Notes: generated by a model from the letters alone, not told the origin. A DNA stretch of 64,000 nucleotides from Dromiciops gliroides (GCF_019393635.1 NC_057862.1:674986314-675050313), one strand, 5' to 3'; shown: positions 10,501 to 21,250, numbered from the stretch's first letter. Numbers and translations: made by a program.

Positions 10501-13500
10501 TACCTGCCTTTGCTACCATCTTCAGGGCCAGTCCTCTTGAAATCTAAGGTGGTGGGCGAGTTTCTTAGGGGTCCCCGTCAAATCTCAAACACTGGGAGTT
10601 ATTTCCCTTTGTGTCTTCAGACTTTCATTTTGAGTATGTCCCATCCTTCCTGGGCTGACTTTTCCTACAGAATTGTAGTTCATGATTTCTATACATCCTT
10701 CCTCTGAACCCTTTGAAATTTATCCCCCGAAAACTAGGATGCAAGTCAGTCTACTTCCAGCTTTCCTCTCCTGCTGAATGGTCACTTCCCTTTAATGTGC
10801 CACCACTTCTTCCCTATTAGTGAGAATCCTATACAACATAAAATTTCCCCTTTTTGCTTATTATTTCTCCACTTTTTGAAGAATGAAATGATCATTGAGG
10901 AAGTCAAAAAAGAATCCTTCATGGTGCTTTTGGTGGAAAAAGATCTCCACCAGATGTCTCAGACAGCCATAGTCTTTTCATCACTAACTGCATCATGTCT
11001 CAGTGCCCCTGTGGTGACCAACTTCCTGAAGACCTCATCTATTTCCTCTTCCCGGAGGCGGGCTGATAGGTCAAATCTACTTCTATTGCTCACCCTGCTG
11101 ATTGTCATCCCAATGCCCTCTACCACACTTCTCTCCCCAAGCCCCGGGTTCTTGGATTCGTAACAACTAGATTCTTAATAGATAACACACCCACCCTTCC
11201 CAACCACTTTTACCAATGAGGTTCTTCTGAATAAGGTGCTGCCTTCCACAACTGAAGTCATCGCATGGGTTTCATCCCCCTCCATCTGTGGTACGGACAA
11301 GGTCAGATCTGCCTCCTGGCTTAGGACCTTTCTGTCACCTTGACTGCTCCCTGGACCCTGGGCACCTTTGTGCTGACACCGGGGACCCGAGAGCCGTCAT
11401 CGGCTCCTTTCTTGGACCCTGTCTCCTGTGAGCTCCTGGGTGTCTCACTGCTCTCCTCCTTCCTGCCTCCACCGTAGCTCCTCTCTATGGTGCCAAGTCT
11501 GGCAGAGGCACTTGGGCACTTTTCTCCCTCTGGGATCCTTTTCATCTTAAAGCCCTTTAGACCAGACTTTCAAAACACTGCAAAAATCCATTCCTTATGA
11601 CCACAGGCGGGCGCGCTCCATTCCTGGCCAGGAGTCTGTATTTTACTCCATGGTTCAGGATTCCAAATACCATCCTCAGAGGGCATCTTCTTATCATCTG
11701 TTTACTTCCCCAGCCTTTCGCTTCTGTCTGCCTTGTCTTCAAAGAGTACCAGTATGGAAAACAACACCTGCGTCCCGAGAGGCTTCAGTTTCTTGCTTAG
11801 GGTTCCCTAATCTTTGGCGAGCGCACACAGAAACATATGCATACACACATATATGATATGTGCATACAAGCATAGTATACATCAGTGTGTACAGTTATAC
11901 CACTATATAGACATGTTCCACACTTACATATTGTATACACACATTGTGTATTCACAGTGTGTACATAAACACACACACACTGCAGCAAGGTGGCACAGCG
12001 GATAGAACACTGGGCCAGTGGCCAGGAAAACCCAAGTTCAAATCTAGTGCCAGACACTTACTAGCTATGTGATGGTGGGCAAGTCACTTAATGTCTGCCT
12101 CAGTTTCTGTAAAACGAAGACGATAATAACACCCACATTCCTAGGGCTGTTGTAAGGTTCGATATCTGTAGAGCCCTCAGTCCACTCCCTGGAACACAGC
12201 TGCTACTTTAGTAAATGCTTGCCCCTGTTCTCACATATGCCTGTGTGCCCGAGGCATTCATGAAGTCGGAGGTTTTCTCCACACCTTTGGCATCCAAACC
12301 TCCTGGGTCGCCTCGTGATCCTGCCCCCTTCTCTAGGATCACTTGGCCGAATGCAGCTGCTGTTCCCATTGTTCTTTTGAGGCCTGTTTCTGCTCCCTCT
12401 GCCGAGACATTTGAGACAGTCACACACAAGTGTGGAGGCTCCAGGGTCCCACGGGGGGAAGTCTGCTAGACGGTTTTCTGCAGCTGTTTTATCCTGCCAT
12501 TTTTATCTTCAAATGCCTGCGGAATGACTCTGCACAGCTGTGCCACTCACAGGCCTTCTTTAAACCACTGACTTTCTATTTCTTTGTGGAGAGACACAGT
12601 TTCTACTCAACTTTTTAAAGATTTTACAGGTTTTATGTTCTAAGCCTGTTATGGGAATGTATAATTTTAAAAGTTTACATTCTCCACTTGCTATTGCCTT
12701 GTCTCTCTCTCTCTCGGCTCTGCAAGTACACCAAGGGTCTGCTAACTTGGGCACTTTTGTGCTCATCTGGACTCCTTGTTATAGCGACTGATCTAAGCTG
12801 GTTAAACTTCTGAATGAAATGATTGTCATTGGTGTCGCTCTCCTTCCTTCTACCTGTTACCCATTTTTCAGTTTCAGTAACTTGTATGAAGAAGTTGGTT
12901 TCCATTACATAGGCTTAGATTTTTCTCGTTTTCATTTTTTCACACGGTTTTTGGCTGTTCTGGATCTCTTCTCTAACAAGTCAGTGGTCTGACTCGAATG
13001 ACTCAGGGAATGGCTCAGATCAGTCCTTAGCCCTTCATTCAGTGCCTCCTCTGTGCCAGGCACTGCGCTAAGCACCATCATGACACTCAGCAGATAATAC
13101 TAGCAGGAAGGCCTCAGCTGGTGCCTCTTCTTACATATTTTTCATGGAGAGACAGAAACCCCCACATTGCAAAGAAAGGTCTTACAATATCGTGGAGACC
13201 CTGACCACTGGAAACGACCCATTGTCACAGACATTGTCTACAATCTCCTGGATGTCGCAATAGGCCCCAAACCTTAGAAGCAGGAGACTGCAGACCCTAA
13301 TAGCTCAGCCTGACCAGCCTCTCCAGGAGGTTCTTCACCAGCCCCGAGCCCAACAGCTAGTCTAAGGCAGGACCCACGGCTTTCCTCAATCCCGCTGAGA
13401 CAGTCACACCAATGACACTTTCAACATGGAATGGGCCACAACAGTACAGAGCATGCTGGGTTTGCTGCCAGAGGACCTGGGCCCGACTGTGGCTCTGCCA

Positions 13501-16500
13501 CTCCCTAACATGTGATGACCCTGGGCACATTTCCTGTGGGATGAGGGGGCTCCCTCTCTTGCAGCCCCAAGTCTAGAATCCCAGGATGCAGCCAGAGTAA
13601 CACAGATACTCATATTCTCACCACGCTAACAGGGAGGACGGCATCCTTGCTAGGGAGATCATGGGGGGTACCAACCACGAGGTGCCATGCTCAACTTTTC
13701 TGGGAGCGTCCCAGAGCTACTCCTTCCATAAAGGCTGTGTGTCACTCAGGGTGGATCCCCCCAATTTGGAGGAAAGGACAGGGTCTGCCCAATGGCGTCC
13801 CAGCCTCCAGAACTGAAGAGCTGGCTTACCTGGGGGGCTGTCCCCAGATCCTCCGCTTGCCTTGTGGTGCTTTCCAGGGACTGTGGGGGCAGGAGCTGAG
13901 AAATAAGGGTATCCCAGAGAGCTCTGGGGGTTCCTGGATGTGTCCCCAGAATGGGCAGGATTCAGGGCCGCCCCTGGGACCTAAGAAAGGGAATACATCA
14001 ACAATGAGTCCGATCCTTTCAGAAGCTGAACAATACACCTGACTTGCAGTTGGGACCTGGGAGCCCCAACTCGGACACTGGCTAGACAGCTCCGGGCCAG
14101 TCGTTTCATCTGAGTCAATTTCCTCATTTGTAGAGTGGGGGAAGTACTTGCGCTACAAGCCAGTAGTTTTGTGGTGAAGCTGCCAAGCTCTGTGTAAATG
14201 TGCACACTGACCGTCAGGATGCTGTAGGGAGGGTGGTCACATACATGCAGGCCCTGGGCCCTGCCGTGCAAAGACACCACAATGTCAGCCCAGAGCCCCT
14301 TCCCCAGATGCCAGTTCTATGTCCTCCACACTGCAGGGACCAACATTTATTGATGGCTCTTAACCTCTTTAACCAAACGTCAGTCTGGTGTCTGGTCTAA
14401 CGCTATCCTAGTAGATACAAAAGTGAACCTCGGGCAGCTAGGTGGTGCAGTAGATAGAGCACCGGCCCTGAATTCAGGAGGACCTGAGTTCAAATCTAGC
14501 CTCAGACCCTTAACACTTACTAGCTGTGTGACCCTGGGCAAGTCACTTAACCCCAACTGCCACACTAAAAAAAAGAAGAAAAAGAACCTCATCCCCCAAG
14601 CATTTCAGGAGTCAGTGGGGAATGAGTTTTCCCCAACCTTTCTGACCTTCCAGGTTCAGGCCAGCCCGGCCACTCTGATGATATCATTTCCCATCATTCG
14701 AAGCCCTACTTGTCTCTCCCTTCTCTGAATACCCACCGTCCTCAGCTGAGTCTGGAGTACAAGTCCAGCATTTAGACTATTCTTGAACTGTTTCTAGTCT
14801 TCCCAGACAGAACACTCCTGACAGCAGAGGTTTCTATTGTACCCTTAACCTTGTACAACACATCTGCTTTAAAGAGGCTCAGTAGTGGGTTCCCAAGTGC
14901 TCTCCCCAAGGGCTCTGTTCTTCACAGAAAGATGGGAGCAGAGCAAAGAGCAGTAGCTCTCACTTCCGTGGTCTGGGGTCCCTCCCTGAAGACTGGAAGC
15001 CGTCATCCCAACTGGGAAAGGGAAAGCCGTACCTCTCTCTGACGCTCAGGCAGTTGGCTCTCCTGGACAGGGGCACTGGGGCTGTCTTTTGCCTCATCTC
15101 CCTCTAGTTCTTCAGGGTAGCCATTGTAGGTGGTGTCGGGCAAAGCAGCGGTTGCTCGGACGGATGGGCTCCCACTGGCGGATGGATGGGTCCCTGGGGC
15201 TCCAGCATAAGGTACTGGCCGAGGGTCCTGGGGCTCCTGCTGCCTTCTGGCCGAGTTACTGGGTGGAACAGGGGCAGCGATGCTGCGGGGATGGTTCTGG
15301 AACCCTGCTGGAGGTTGGGAAGAACAGAGACAAAGAGGCAAGGGGGGGTTACAGTAAGGTCAGGCTGAAAAGGGTGCAAAGGTCATGCAGTCTAACTCGG
15401 CCATCACAACCTGTTCTACCAAATGCCCTGTTTCACTCTGAAAAGAAAAAAAGAAAACTGGGGGGCTGGCTTAGCTCTCTAAGTGCCTCCCTCTGCCCCC
15501 CAGATCACACACCAGCTATGCCTGTGTCTGGCACGAAAGTCGCTCACAAGGTGGACGGCACGGACCCTTCCAGGCTCATCTGGGCCAAGGGGCCCTGATT
15601 GGTCCTTTTCTCTGATCTCTCATCTCCAGCCTCGGCACCTTTGCGTGGGCTGTCCCTTCTGCCTGCTGCCCACCTTCCTCACCTCTGCCTTCCGGGATCT
15701 AAGTTTCCCTTAGAAATTCAGTCCAAGGGAGTCTCCTCCACACCAGGGTGCTCCTGGTCCACCCAAGTCACTTTGTATCTATTTCTCTTGACTTGTCTTT
15801 GCACTTGGATTTTCCCAATAGAACCTGAGCTCATCGAAGGCAGGGATTTTATAGTGTCTGGTACATTTGTTGTTCAATCATTTTTTTTCTTTTTTTTTGC
15901 AGGGCAATGAGGGTTAAGTGACTTGCCCAGGGTCACACAGCTAGGAAGTGTCAAGTGTCTGAGGTCGAATTTGAACTCAGGTCCTCCTGAATCCAGGGCC
16001 AGTAATTTATCCACTGTGCCACCTAGCTGCCCCTGGGTTTTTTTTGCAGGGCAGTGGGGGTTAAGTGACTTGCCCAGGGTCACACAGCTAGTAAGTGTCA
16101 AGTGTCTGAGGCTGGATTTGAACTCAAGTCCTCCTGAATCCAAGGCCAGTGCTTTATCCACTGCGCCACCTAGCTGCCCCCTCAATCATTTTTTAATCCT
16201 ATCAGACTCTTCATGACCCTATTTGGGTCATTTTCTTGGCAGAGATACCAGAGCGGTTTGCCATTTCCTTCTCCAGCTCATCTGACAGATGAGGAAACTG
16301 AGGCACAAAGGGTGAGTGACTTGCCCTGGGTCACCCAGCTATTAAGTGTCTGAAGCTGGTTGTAAACTCAGAAGGGTGAGTCTTCCTGACTCCAGGTCCA
16401 CTCTGACGCCACCTAGTGGTCAAGACTGGTACACAGCAGATGTTTAATAGATGCTTGTGGGATGAATAGGATAAACAGACAAATAGCATGTGATAGAAGG

Positions 16501-17213
16501 GTGTGACAGAATGATCAACAGGGACAGATGATAGAAAGGTAGACCAGACAGACAGACCGCACCTACACCCACAGAGGTGGGGAGAGAGGAGGGAAAGTGC
16601 TGGGCCACAGGCGGGAGGGACAAGGGCTATAGCAAGACCAGTTCGGGGGGGGGGGGGGGGGCGGGGGGGGGGGAGGGGTGGCTCTGTTGGCTGCACAGGG
16701 AAGGAAGGAAGGGTACTCACGGGTCTGGTTGGAGGCATATTCCCTAGAAATCTCATCAGCGAGGTCCATGTGCTCGCACTTCTGAAGGGCTGTGATGAAG
16801 CAGGTCACCCAGGCTGAGCGCCTCCGGAGGTGGTCAAAGAGCTTCCACACGCTGTCATGATTCCCGAAGCGTTCGATGTGGGCACGGATCTTGTCCTGGA
16901 AGAGGAGGTTGTGCCAGGTTCTGGCTCTGGCCTGAGAGGTCACCTTCCCAAGCTGGGATGACAGCAGTCTTTGGGCCCCTGGGGAGGATGGGGGAGGGAG
17001 CCAGGGTCCAAGCCCAGAACAGGCTTGGGAGAGAGAGCAGGGGAGGCAAGAAAGGTGTCCCTGAGGGTAGGAGCGTCCTCACATCATCTGACCTACCTGA
17101 TCAGCGGGGGTGAGGCAGGGCAGGTGGGACAGTAACTCCAAGACATCGACTCGTAAGAAGTGACTGAGGTGGTTGCGGATATAATTCTCGGTACGCTCCT
17201 CGGCCACCCCCAT
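7037..17213 (-). CDS. MAVS: MAVS, mitochondrial antiviral-signalling protein (complete, six coding exons)
   Basis: MAVS relays RIG-I and MDA5 signals from the mitochondrial outer membrane to TBK1/IRF3 and NF-kB. Coding exons, 5' to 3': 17213-17097, 16895-16721, 15307-15033, 13980-13830, 8458-8247, 7555-7037. All junctions are GT-AG and phases agree (0,1,0,1,0), giving 482 residues against about 540 in human. Seen: an N-terminal CARD (residues about 1-93, with Trp56 and the LPCLT segment), a TRAF-binding PVQES (177-181), a conserved RGPISPSVSF patch (249-258), SKPGVL (346-351), two LxIS motifs (RLIIS 365-369, SLHIS 377-381), a TRAF-binding PEENDY (386-391), and a C-terminal membrane anchor (459-477) followed by KRGQK. 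The proline-rich middle is shorter than in human; phase continuity argues against a missed exon. The start ATG is the first after the acceptor and aligns with human MAVS. Recognition is from memory of the human protein, but the match at both ends and in exon order is strong. Confidence 0.96.
8247..8458 (-). CDS. MAVS: MAVS exon 6: central Pro/Ser-rich region
   Basis: The acceptor ccgccgccag|CTGCC completes a split Ala codon; the donor is CCAAAG|gtaggc, phase 0. It encodes ATSLPTSPRGPISPSVSF, very close to human ATSSLTPSRGPVSPSVSF, then a low-complexity Pro/Ser/Ala tract ending GPPK. The human exon here is several times longer, so the disordered middle of the protein is shortened in this species. 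Confidence 0.93.
9007..9455 (+). pseudogene. 7SL RNA pseudogene, interrupted by a SINE
   Basis: Diverged copy of the signal recognition particle RNA. It opens gtccagcacggtggccaac (7SL ggcgcggtggcg), and keeps agttctgagctgcagtgagc, ccaagcccagcaccaatagg, gctgaccagcttgggtcag, ccatgctgatc and ttccagcctggggcgagac in 7SL order. A SINE is inserted at 9200-9346. The A-rich end (gttttgaaaaaacaaac) suggests retroposition. It lies in the 5.4-kb MAVS intron, antisense to MAVS. Confidence 0.8.
9200..9346 (+). mobile_element. CORE-SINE inside the 7SL pseudogene
   Basis: Full length, flanked by a perfect 14-bp target duplication agagatggcgcagg (9186-9199 and 9347-9360). The duplicated bases are 7SL sequence, so the SINE is younger than the pseudogene. 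Confidence 0.95.
10255..10406 (-). mobile_element. CORE-SINE, full length
   Basis: Reverse orientation with a T-rich tail at the left. Flanks ctttcactttcttt and ccttgactttcttt look like an imperfect target duplication. Confidence 0.9.
10410..11970. other. Stretch in the large MAVS intron with no recognised feature
   Basis: About 1.5 kb of unique-looking sequence with no splice-compatible exon, no SINE and no L1 match that I recognise. A frame of 122 codons on the plus strand (10795-11163) has no domain I know. It could be an old element too diverged to name. Confidence 0.5.
11985..12225 (+). mobile_element. MIR-like CORE-SINE with aataaatgct-type end
   Basis: Head caaggtggcacagcggatag, CORE agctatgtgatggtgggcaa, gtctgcctcagtttctgtaa, then an end resembling aagcacttagcacagtgcc...tagtaaatgcttg. 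Confidence 0.75.
12230..13800. other. MAVS intron sequence, little identified
   Basis: Apart from short CT repeats (12702-12715) and a gcctcctctgtgccaggcac block (13046) typical of old SINE tails, I see nothing I can name. Confidence 0.5.
13830..13980 (-). CDS. MAVS: MAVS exon 5
   Basis: An exon too short to stand out as an open frame. The acceptor tttcttag|GTCCCAG and donor CCCCCAG|gtaagc bound 151 bases. Reading in the phase given by exon 4 yields 50 residues without a stop: VPGAALNPAHSGDTSRNPQS, then SLGYPYF and on to GDSPP. The SRNPQSS part resembles PRNPDGG in the human exon at this place. Exit phase 1 matches exon 6. The following intron is 5.4 kb and holds a 7SL pseudogene and SINEs. 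Confidence 0.85.
14432..14580 (+). mobile_element. CORE-SINE, full length
   Basis: Flanked by gtgaacctc and aagaacctc. Lies in the MAVS intron between exons 5 and 4, antisense to MAVS. Confidence 0.92.
15033..15307 (-). CDS. MAVS: MAVS exon 4: proline-rich segment with TRAF-binding motif
   Basis: The exon begins at a tandem acceptor (cctccag|CAG|GGTTC), so it starts at 15307 or 15304; both keep frame and differ by one codon. The donor is GAGAG|gtacgg, phase 0. It encodes a proline-rich stretch ending in YNGYPEE...SAPVQESQLPERQRE. PVQES corresponds to the human TRAF-interacting motif PVQET. The second human motif, PGENSE, has no clear equivalent. The human methionine just before PVQET is alanine here. 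Confidence 0.92.
15887..16034 (-). mobile_element. CORE-SINE, left member of a joined pair
   Basis: Joined head to tail with the copy at 16035-16181. Only one target duplication, tcaatcatttttt, flanks the pair (15874-15886 and 16182-16194). Confidence 0.92.
16035..16181 (-). mobile_element. CORE-SINE, right member of a joined pair
   Basis: Its T-rich tail directly abuts the head of the left copy. Absence of a private target duplication suggests insertion at the tail/head edge of the other SINE, or retroposition as a dimer. Confidence 0.92.
16195..16425 (-). mobile_element. MAR1-like SINE with RTE-type tail
   Basis: Reads in reverse: gccacctagtgg head, then the CORE, cctcatctgtcagatgagct, and a tail matching the ccaaatggggtcacgaagag... 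form that resembles the 3' end of RTE/BovB elements. This family is older and longer (about 230 bp) than the abundant SINE. Confidence 0.8.
16645..16678 (+). repeat. G-rich tract in a MAVS intron
   Basis: 17 G, one C, 11 G, then agggg. On the MAVS coding strand it is C-rich. It begins about 43 bases downstream of the CARD exon donor. Confidence 0.95.
16721..16895 (-). CDS. MAVS: MAVS exon 3: second half of CARD
   Basis: The acceptor is ctcttccag|GACAAG and the donor CCC|gtgagt, length 175 bases, leaving phase 1. It encodes DKIRAHIERFGNHDSVWKLF and continues to the end of the CARD at about EYASNQT. Trp56, which in human MAVS lies in the filament interface, is kept at the same residue number. 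A run of about 30 guanines on the plus strand (16645-16678) begins some 40 bases into the following intron. Confidence 0.95.
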
Positions 17214-17217
17214 GGTC
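17097..17217 (-). CDS. MAVS: MAVS exon 2: start codon and first half of CARD
   Basis: The acceptor ttccccttcag precedes GACC-ATG-GGG, so only four untranslated bases lie in this exon; the ATG is at 17213-17211. It codes for 39 residues beginning MGVAEERTENYIRNHLSHFL and ending LPCLTPADQ, matching the first CARD helices of human MAVS. The donor is CAG|gtaggt at 17096, phase 0. The next intron is only 201 bp. Confidence 0.95.
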
Positions 17218-17659
17218 CTGAAGGGGAAAAGAATGGGGTCAGTGGTGTGGTGAATGTGGAGGGAGAGTGGCCCTGCCACTTGCTATCTGTGTGAGCTGGG
17301 GAAGCCCATTCTCTGACTCTCAGGGGATCGTGGGGTAGGGAGCTGGGTGACTTGAGCTAACTTCCCTTCAGATTCAAACTCGAGATCTTATGGAGAGCTG
17401 CTGAGGACAGGGTGGTGGCCCTTCACTGATGACCATGCCGACTGAGATGGAGGATTCTTCAGAAGACGAGGCTTTCTGAGTCTGGAAGGATGGAGGGCGA
17501 GAGGGGAGGGGTCCCAGCAGTCAGCTGAAGGACACTGGTGGGACACCCACACCCAGGCTGCCCCTTTCCAGTGACTAAGGCCTGATCATCAGGGAGACTC
17601 TGGCTTCTCTTCTCCCGAAGATCTTCCACAATCCAAGGCTGTCCTGGTTGGCTGGGAAG

Positions 17660-18010
17660 TCTGGTTTGGAGGCAGAGGGATGGACCAAATGACCTCTGAT
17701 CCCTTTCAAACCAATTACAGAATGTCGGAGTTGGAAGGAACCTCAGAGGCCACCTAGTCCAACCAACACCGGAGCACGAATCCAGTCAAGGGTCAGCCTT
17801 CACCGGCTGGACAAGGTCTCTTCCACTTGTTAGCATGGTTTTCCTGACATCAGACTTAGAAATGCTTCTTTCCCCTTCTGAGTTCTTCCCTTGGGGAAGC
17901 CCCGCTCCACAGGTGGTATCCTCCAGGTCTGCTCTTGACAGGATGAGCCCAGGTCCTCAGAATGACCCTCACTCACCACCATCTTAGTCACTCTCCTTGA
18001 CCACCACAAC
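17660..18010. repeat. Dispersed repeat, copy 2 of 2 (unclassified)
   Basis: Partner of 1012-1400, same orientation; identity is high over the first about 130 bases and fades after ccaaccaacac. It lies in the first MAVS intron. Confidence 0.6.
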
Positions 18011-18759
18011 ACTCCCCTGTGGTCCCAGCAGGGACGCCCCCCCCCCCCCCAGTCCTATTCGGCTGTTGGCTCATCCTGACTTTCTGGCAGTTAAACTCTT
18101 GTCCGGTCATCTCTCCTTCCTGTCTTGTTGCTTTTTGAACCCTAGTATAAAACTTTGCATTTATCCTTCCTAACTTGAGTCTAATGTTCTAGCCTACACC
18201 GCCCCCCCCCTCAGCTATCACCCCCCCCACCCATCCCTCCCTGTGCTGTGTCATCTGTAAATCTGATGCGGATATCTATCCCCTCATCCGAGTCAATGAC
18301 AAAAATGTTGTCCTGTGACACTTCACCCACTGGTGACCTCCTTCCACTCTCCACTGACCCAGTGATGACTCTTCTTTGTGCCTGGCCATTTAACTGGTTC
18401 TGAACTCACTTGACTGGAGCATCATTTAATCCCTGATTCCCTTTCCATAAGAACAGCCTGAGAAAACAGGGACAAATGTGATTGGGAGTTTACAATCTCA
18501 CCCTTAGTGCTGCACCCCTTTGGGGCCAAGCCTAGTCTCCTGAGGTTCCCAGGGTCCTTGGCACATCAGATTGGCCCCTCGGCCGCCCGAGGAGATGGAC
18601 AGAAGAAGGGCGTGTTTGGGGAGGGGGCTGCAGAAAAGGCACAAGGCTCGAGAATGGAGCACATGCAGCTAGTCAGGGGGAGGGATCCGGGCCTCCAAGT
18701 TTGTTATCATCCTATTTATTCTATCAGACTATGGGAAGGGAAGAACTGACTGACTCCTG

Positions 18760-19800
18760 TGGCCCGGGAAGGCCTGGCAGAAGCCGCAGCCTGGGCACAC
18801 CGGCTTCAAAAGGAGAGGCCTTTGCCCGGGTCTCCTTGGGCAGCCGCAGTCTGCTCCTCTTCCCGGCCCCGGGGGTCAGGGGGGCCCGCCCTGCTATTTC
18901 TCTGGGGCGGGGAGGGGGCCGTGGGGAAAGGTCACGGGACCTGGAGCCTGGCTTCCTCGTCTGTAAGGGGTGGCCGGCGGGGAAGGGCACCGTAAGCCCT
19001 GAAGGGCACCGGCCGGCTGCTGGCAGAGCTCGCCCCGGGGTCTCAGGTGGAGCGGGCGCTAAGTTACGGAGGAAAACAAACGGCTCCCTGTCCTCGGCAT
19101 CCGCCCAGAGGTCGGCACCAAGACTGGCCGTGCCCATCGGGGGCAGGTGCCCATCGGGGGCACGAGGATGGGGCACCGGCGGCCTCCCCCGGGGGCCCGG
19201 CCCCGGGAGAGGGAGGGGGGAGATGGGTCCGGGTGGGGAGGCCCCTTCCAGGCCCACGCGCGTCTCGGTGCAAACCCCACACGGTCAGTCCCACCTGCTG
19301 CACCCGAGGCCCCCCTACCCCCACCCAAGGACCCCGGTCAAGGTTAGAAGGGCCGCCCCGACAGGCGGGGGCGCGGGGGAGAATGCCCCCCCCCACGAAG
19401 GGGGAGGGGAGCTGCGGGATGGCGCCTCCACCCTCCCGCCGCTGCGCCCTTGACCTTGACCTCCGGGGCCGCCCGCGGGGTGCGGGGTGCGGGGTGCGGG
19501 GTCCCCGAGCCGCCGCACTGCTTACCTGCGGACAGGGGCCGGGGCCGGTCGGTCCCGGCTCGGCGGAAGCCGGCGATGGCGCAGCGGCCCAGGCTCGGAG
19601 GCCGCTCGGAGAAGAGGCAGAGGCGGCCGCCGCAGCCCAGCGGCTCCGGAGGACGGGGACGGCGGGCGGGGCCGAGGCTCACGCCCGCCCTCGCGGCGCC
19701 CGCCCATTGGCCGGCCAGGCGAGGGGGCGGAGCCCGAGCCGGCCGGGGAGGGAGGGGGCGAGGGAGCTGGGGAAGGGGGCGAGGGGGAAGGACCGCAATG
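18760..19800 (-). promoter_or_regulatory. MAVS: CpG island and probable MAVS promoter
   Basis: Dense CpG and G+C across about 1 kb. On the minus strand a CCAAT box lies at 19710-19706 (ggccggCCAATgggcggg) with GC boxes around it, upstream of the donor at 19526. A CGGGGTG heptamer is repeated about four times at 19476-19503, just inside the first intron. Position and orientation match the MAVS exons. Confidence 0.65.
19526..19660 (-). other. MAVS: Predicted MAVS noncoding first exon
   Basis: A strong donor on the minus strand, CCGCAG|gtaagc, ends at 19526 inside a CpG-rich block. I see no minus-strand ATG in the tract just upstream of the donor, consistent with a 5' untranslated exon joining exon 2 at 17217. 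The transcription start is not determined; the left edge here is the donor and the right edge is a guess. Confidence 0.55.
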
Positions 19801-20154
19801 ATTTGACAAAAATCAGGGAAAGGAGCCCGCGGGCTGGAACACAAACCATGGCATGTCAGAGGGGAAGAGCGGGGACACAGAACACGGGGGAGGAGGGCAT
19901 TGGAACATAGACCACGGCGTGGGGGTGGGGGAGGGCACCCGCACTTGGGAGATCGCCCCGAAGCTTTATTATCCTCCCATTGCTCTCTGAAAATTTCTGA
20001 GAAGGGCGGACGGACGGGCAAACCTCGATCTGTGTTCAGGGTATGCCCAGCCCTGTGCAGCAGAGGCAGGCCCAGAAGGGCACGGTCTGGTCTGGGAAGA
20101 AGTGAGCCTGACAGAAGAGCCCAGGACTTCCCGGAAGGCGGGGGCTGTTGTACT

Positions 20155-20301
20155 TTATTTTTTTTTGCGGGGCAATGAGGGTTAAGTGACTTGCCCAGGG
20201 TCACACAGCTAGTAAGTGTCAAGTGTCTGAGGCTGCATTTGAACTCAGGTCCTGCTGCATCCAGGGCCGGTGCTTTATCCACTGCACCACCTAGCTGCCC
20301 C
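20155..20301 (-). mobile_element. CORE-SINE, full length
   Basis: Perfect 12-bp target duplication ggctgttgtact (20143-20154 and 20302-20313). Confidence 0.95.
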
Positions 20302-21014
20302 GGCTGTTGTACTCTTGAGCTCTGCCCACGGACAGGGGCTTTGTCACATTCTGTGGAATGTAGGAAGGAAGGAATCGCCTGGCTCAGGTTCGTGTTCAAA
20401 ACACATGCACTGGAAAACTCAAGTTAAGCATCCAAGGTCCTCAAGCCGCCAGGTGATGCCTCAGTGCACAGTGCTGGGCCCACAGTCTGGAAGACCTTGG
20501 CCATGGCTGTGTGGCCCTGGGCAAGTCACTGCACCGCTGCCTCATTTTCTTTCCATATCAGGAAGGAAAAAAATACATTTTAAACCCATTACATGGGAAT
20601 ACAAATGACACTTATGAAAAATAACTTTTCCAAAACAAGAAGGATTTAGTGAGAAGTGTGACTGTTTTCCCTATTGTTGCAAATCTCTTTCGTGTCTGTC
20701 TGAATGGTTAGGACTCCTGTCTTTTTCTGCATCACTTGGTCTACTGTGATATTCTTTTGCTTGAAGTATATGAAGAGAATGTAGTCTCGTAGAGATGTTG
20801 TTGGACAGGGAGAAGTGTTTTAGTAGGCAAATAACATCTCCATATTATGATGAAAATTGTGACCTCAGGGGATCCAAAGGGTCCATGGACCACCCTGAGA
20901 ACCAAATTTTAATAAACCAAGAGGATCAAAGGATGGAAGAGCTAATAGAGACCTTAGAAATCAGGAAATCTTCCCTACCCCTTTTTATTAATCAGAGATG
21001 CAGATCGTGGTTGT

Positions 21015-21250
21015 TCAGGGATTTGGGTTGTGTCCCCTCCCTGTGAGCCCATTTGGGGTTTTCTTGGCAAAAATACTGGGGTGGTTGGCCATTTCCTTCT
21101 CCAGCTCATTTTACAGATGAGGAAACTGAGGCAAACAGGGTGAAGTGACTTGGCCAGGGTCACACAGCTAGGAAGTGTCTGAGGCTGGATTTGAACTCAG
21201 GAAGAAGAGTCTTCCTGACTCCAGGTAGCTGACCTGTTATCCAAACCCTG
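21015..21250 (-). mobile_element. MAR1-like SINE with RTE-type tail
   Basis: Contains gagcccatttggggttttct, gccatttccttctccagctc and ggtcacacagctaggaagtg in order. Confidence 0.8.

Noticed and set aside
18701-20399. Several long frames around the MAVS CpG island, up to 351 codons
   Set aside because: They overlap on opposite strands, include SINE sequence, and contain no known domain. The region is better explained as promoter and untranslated exon.
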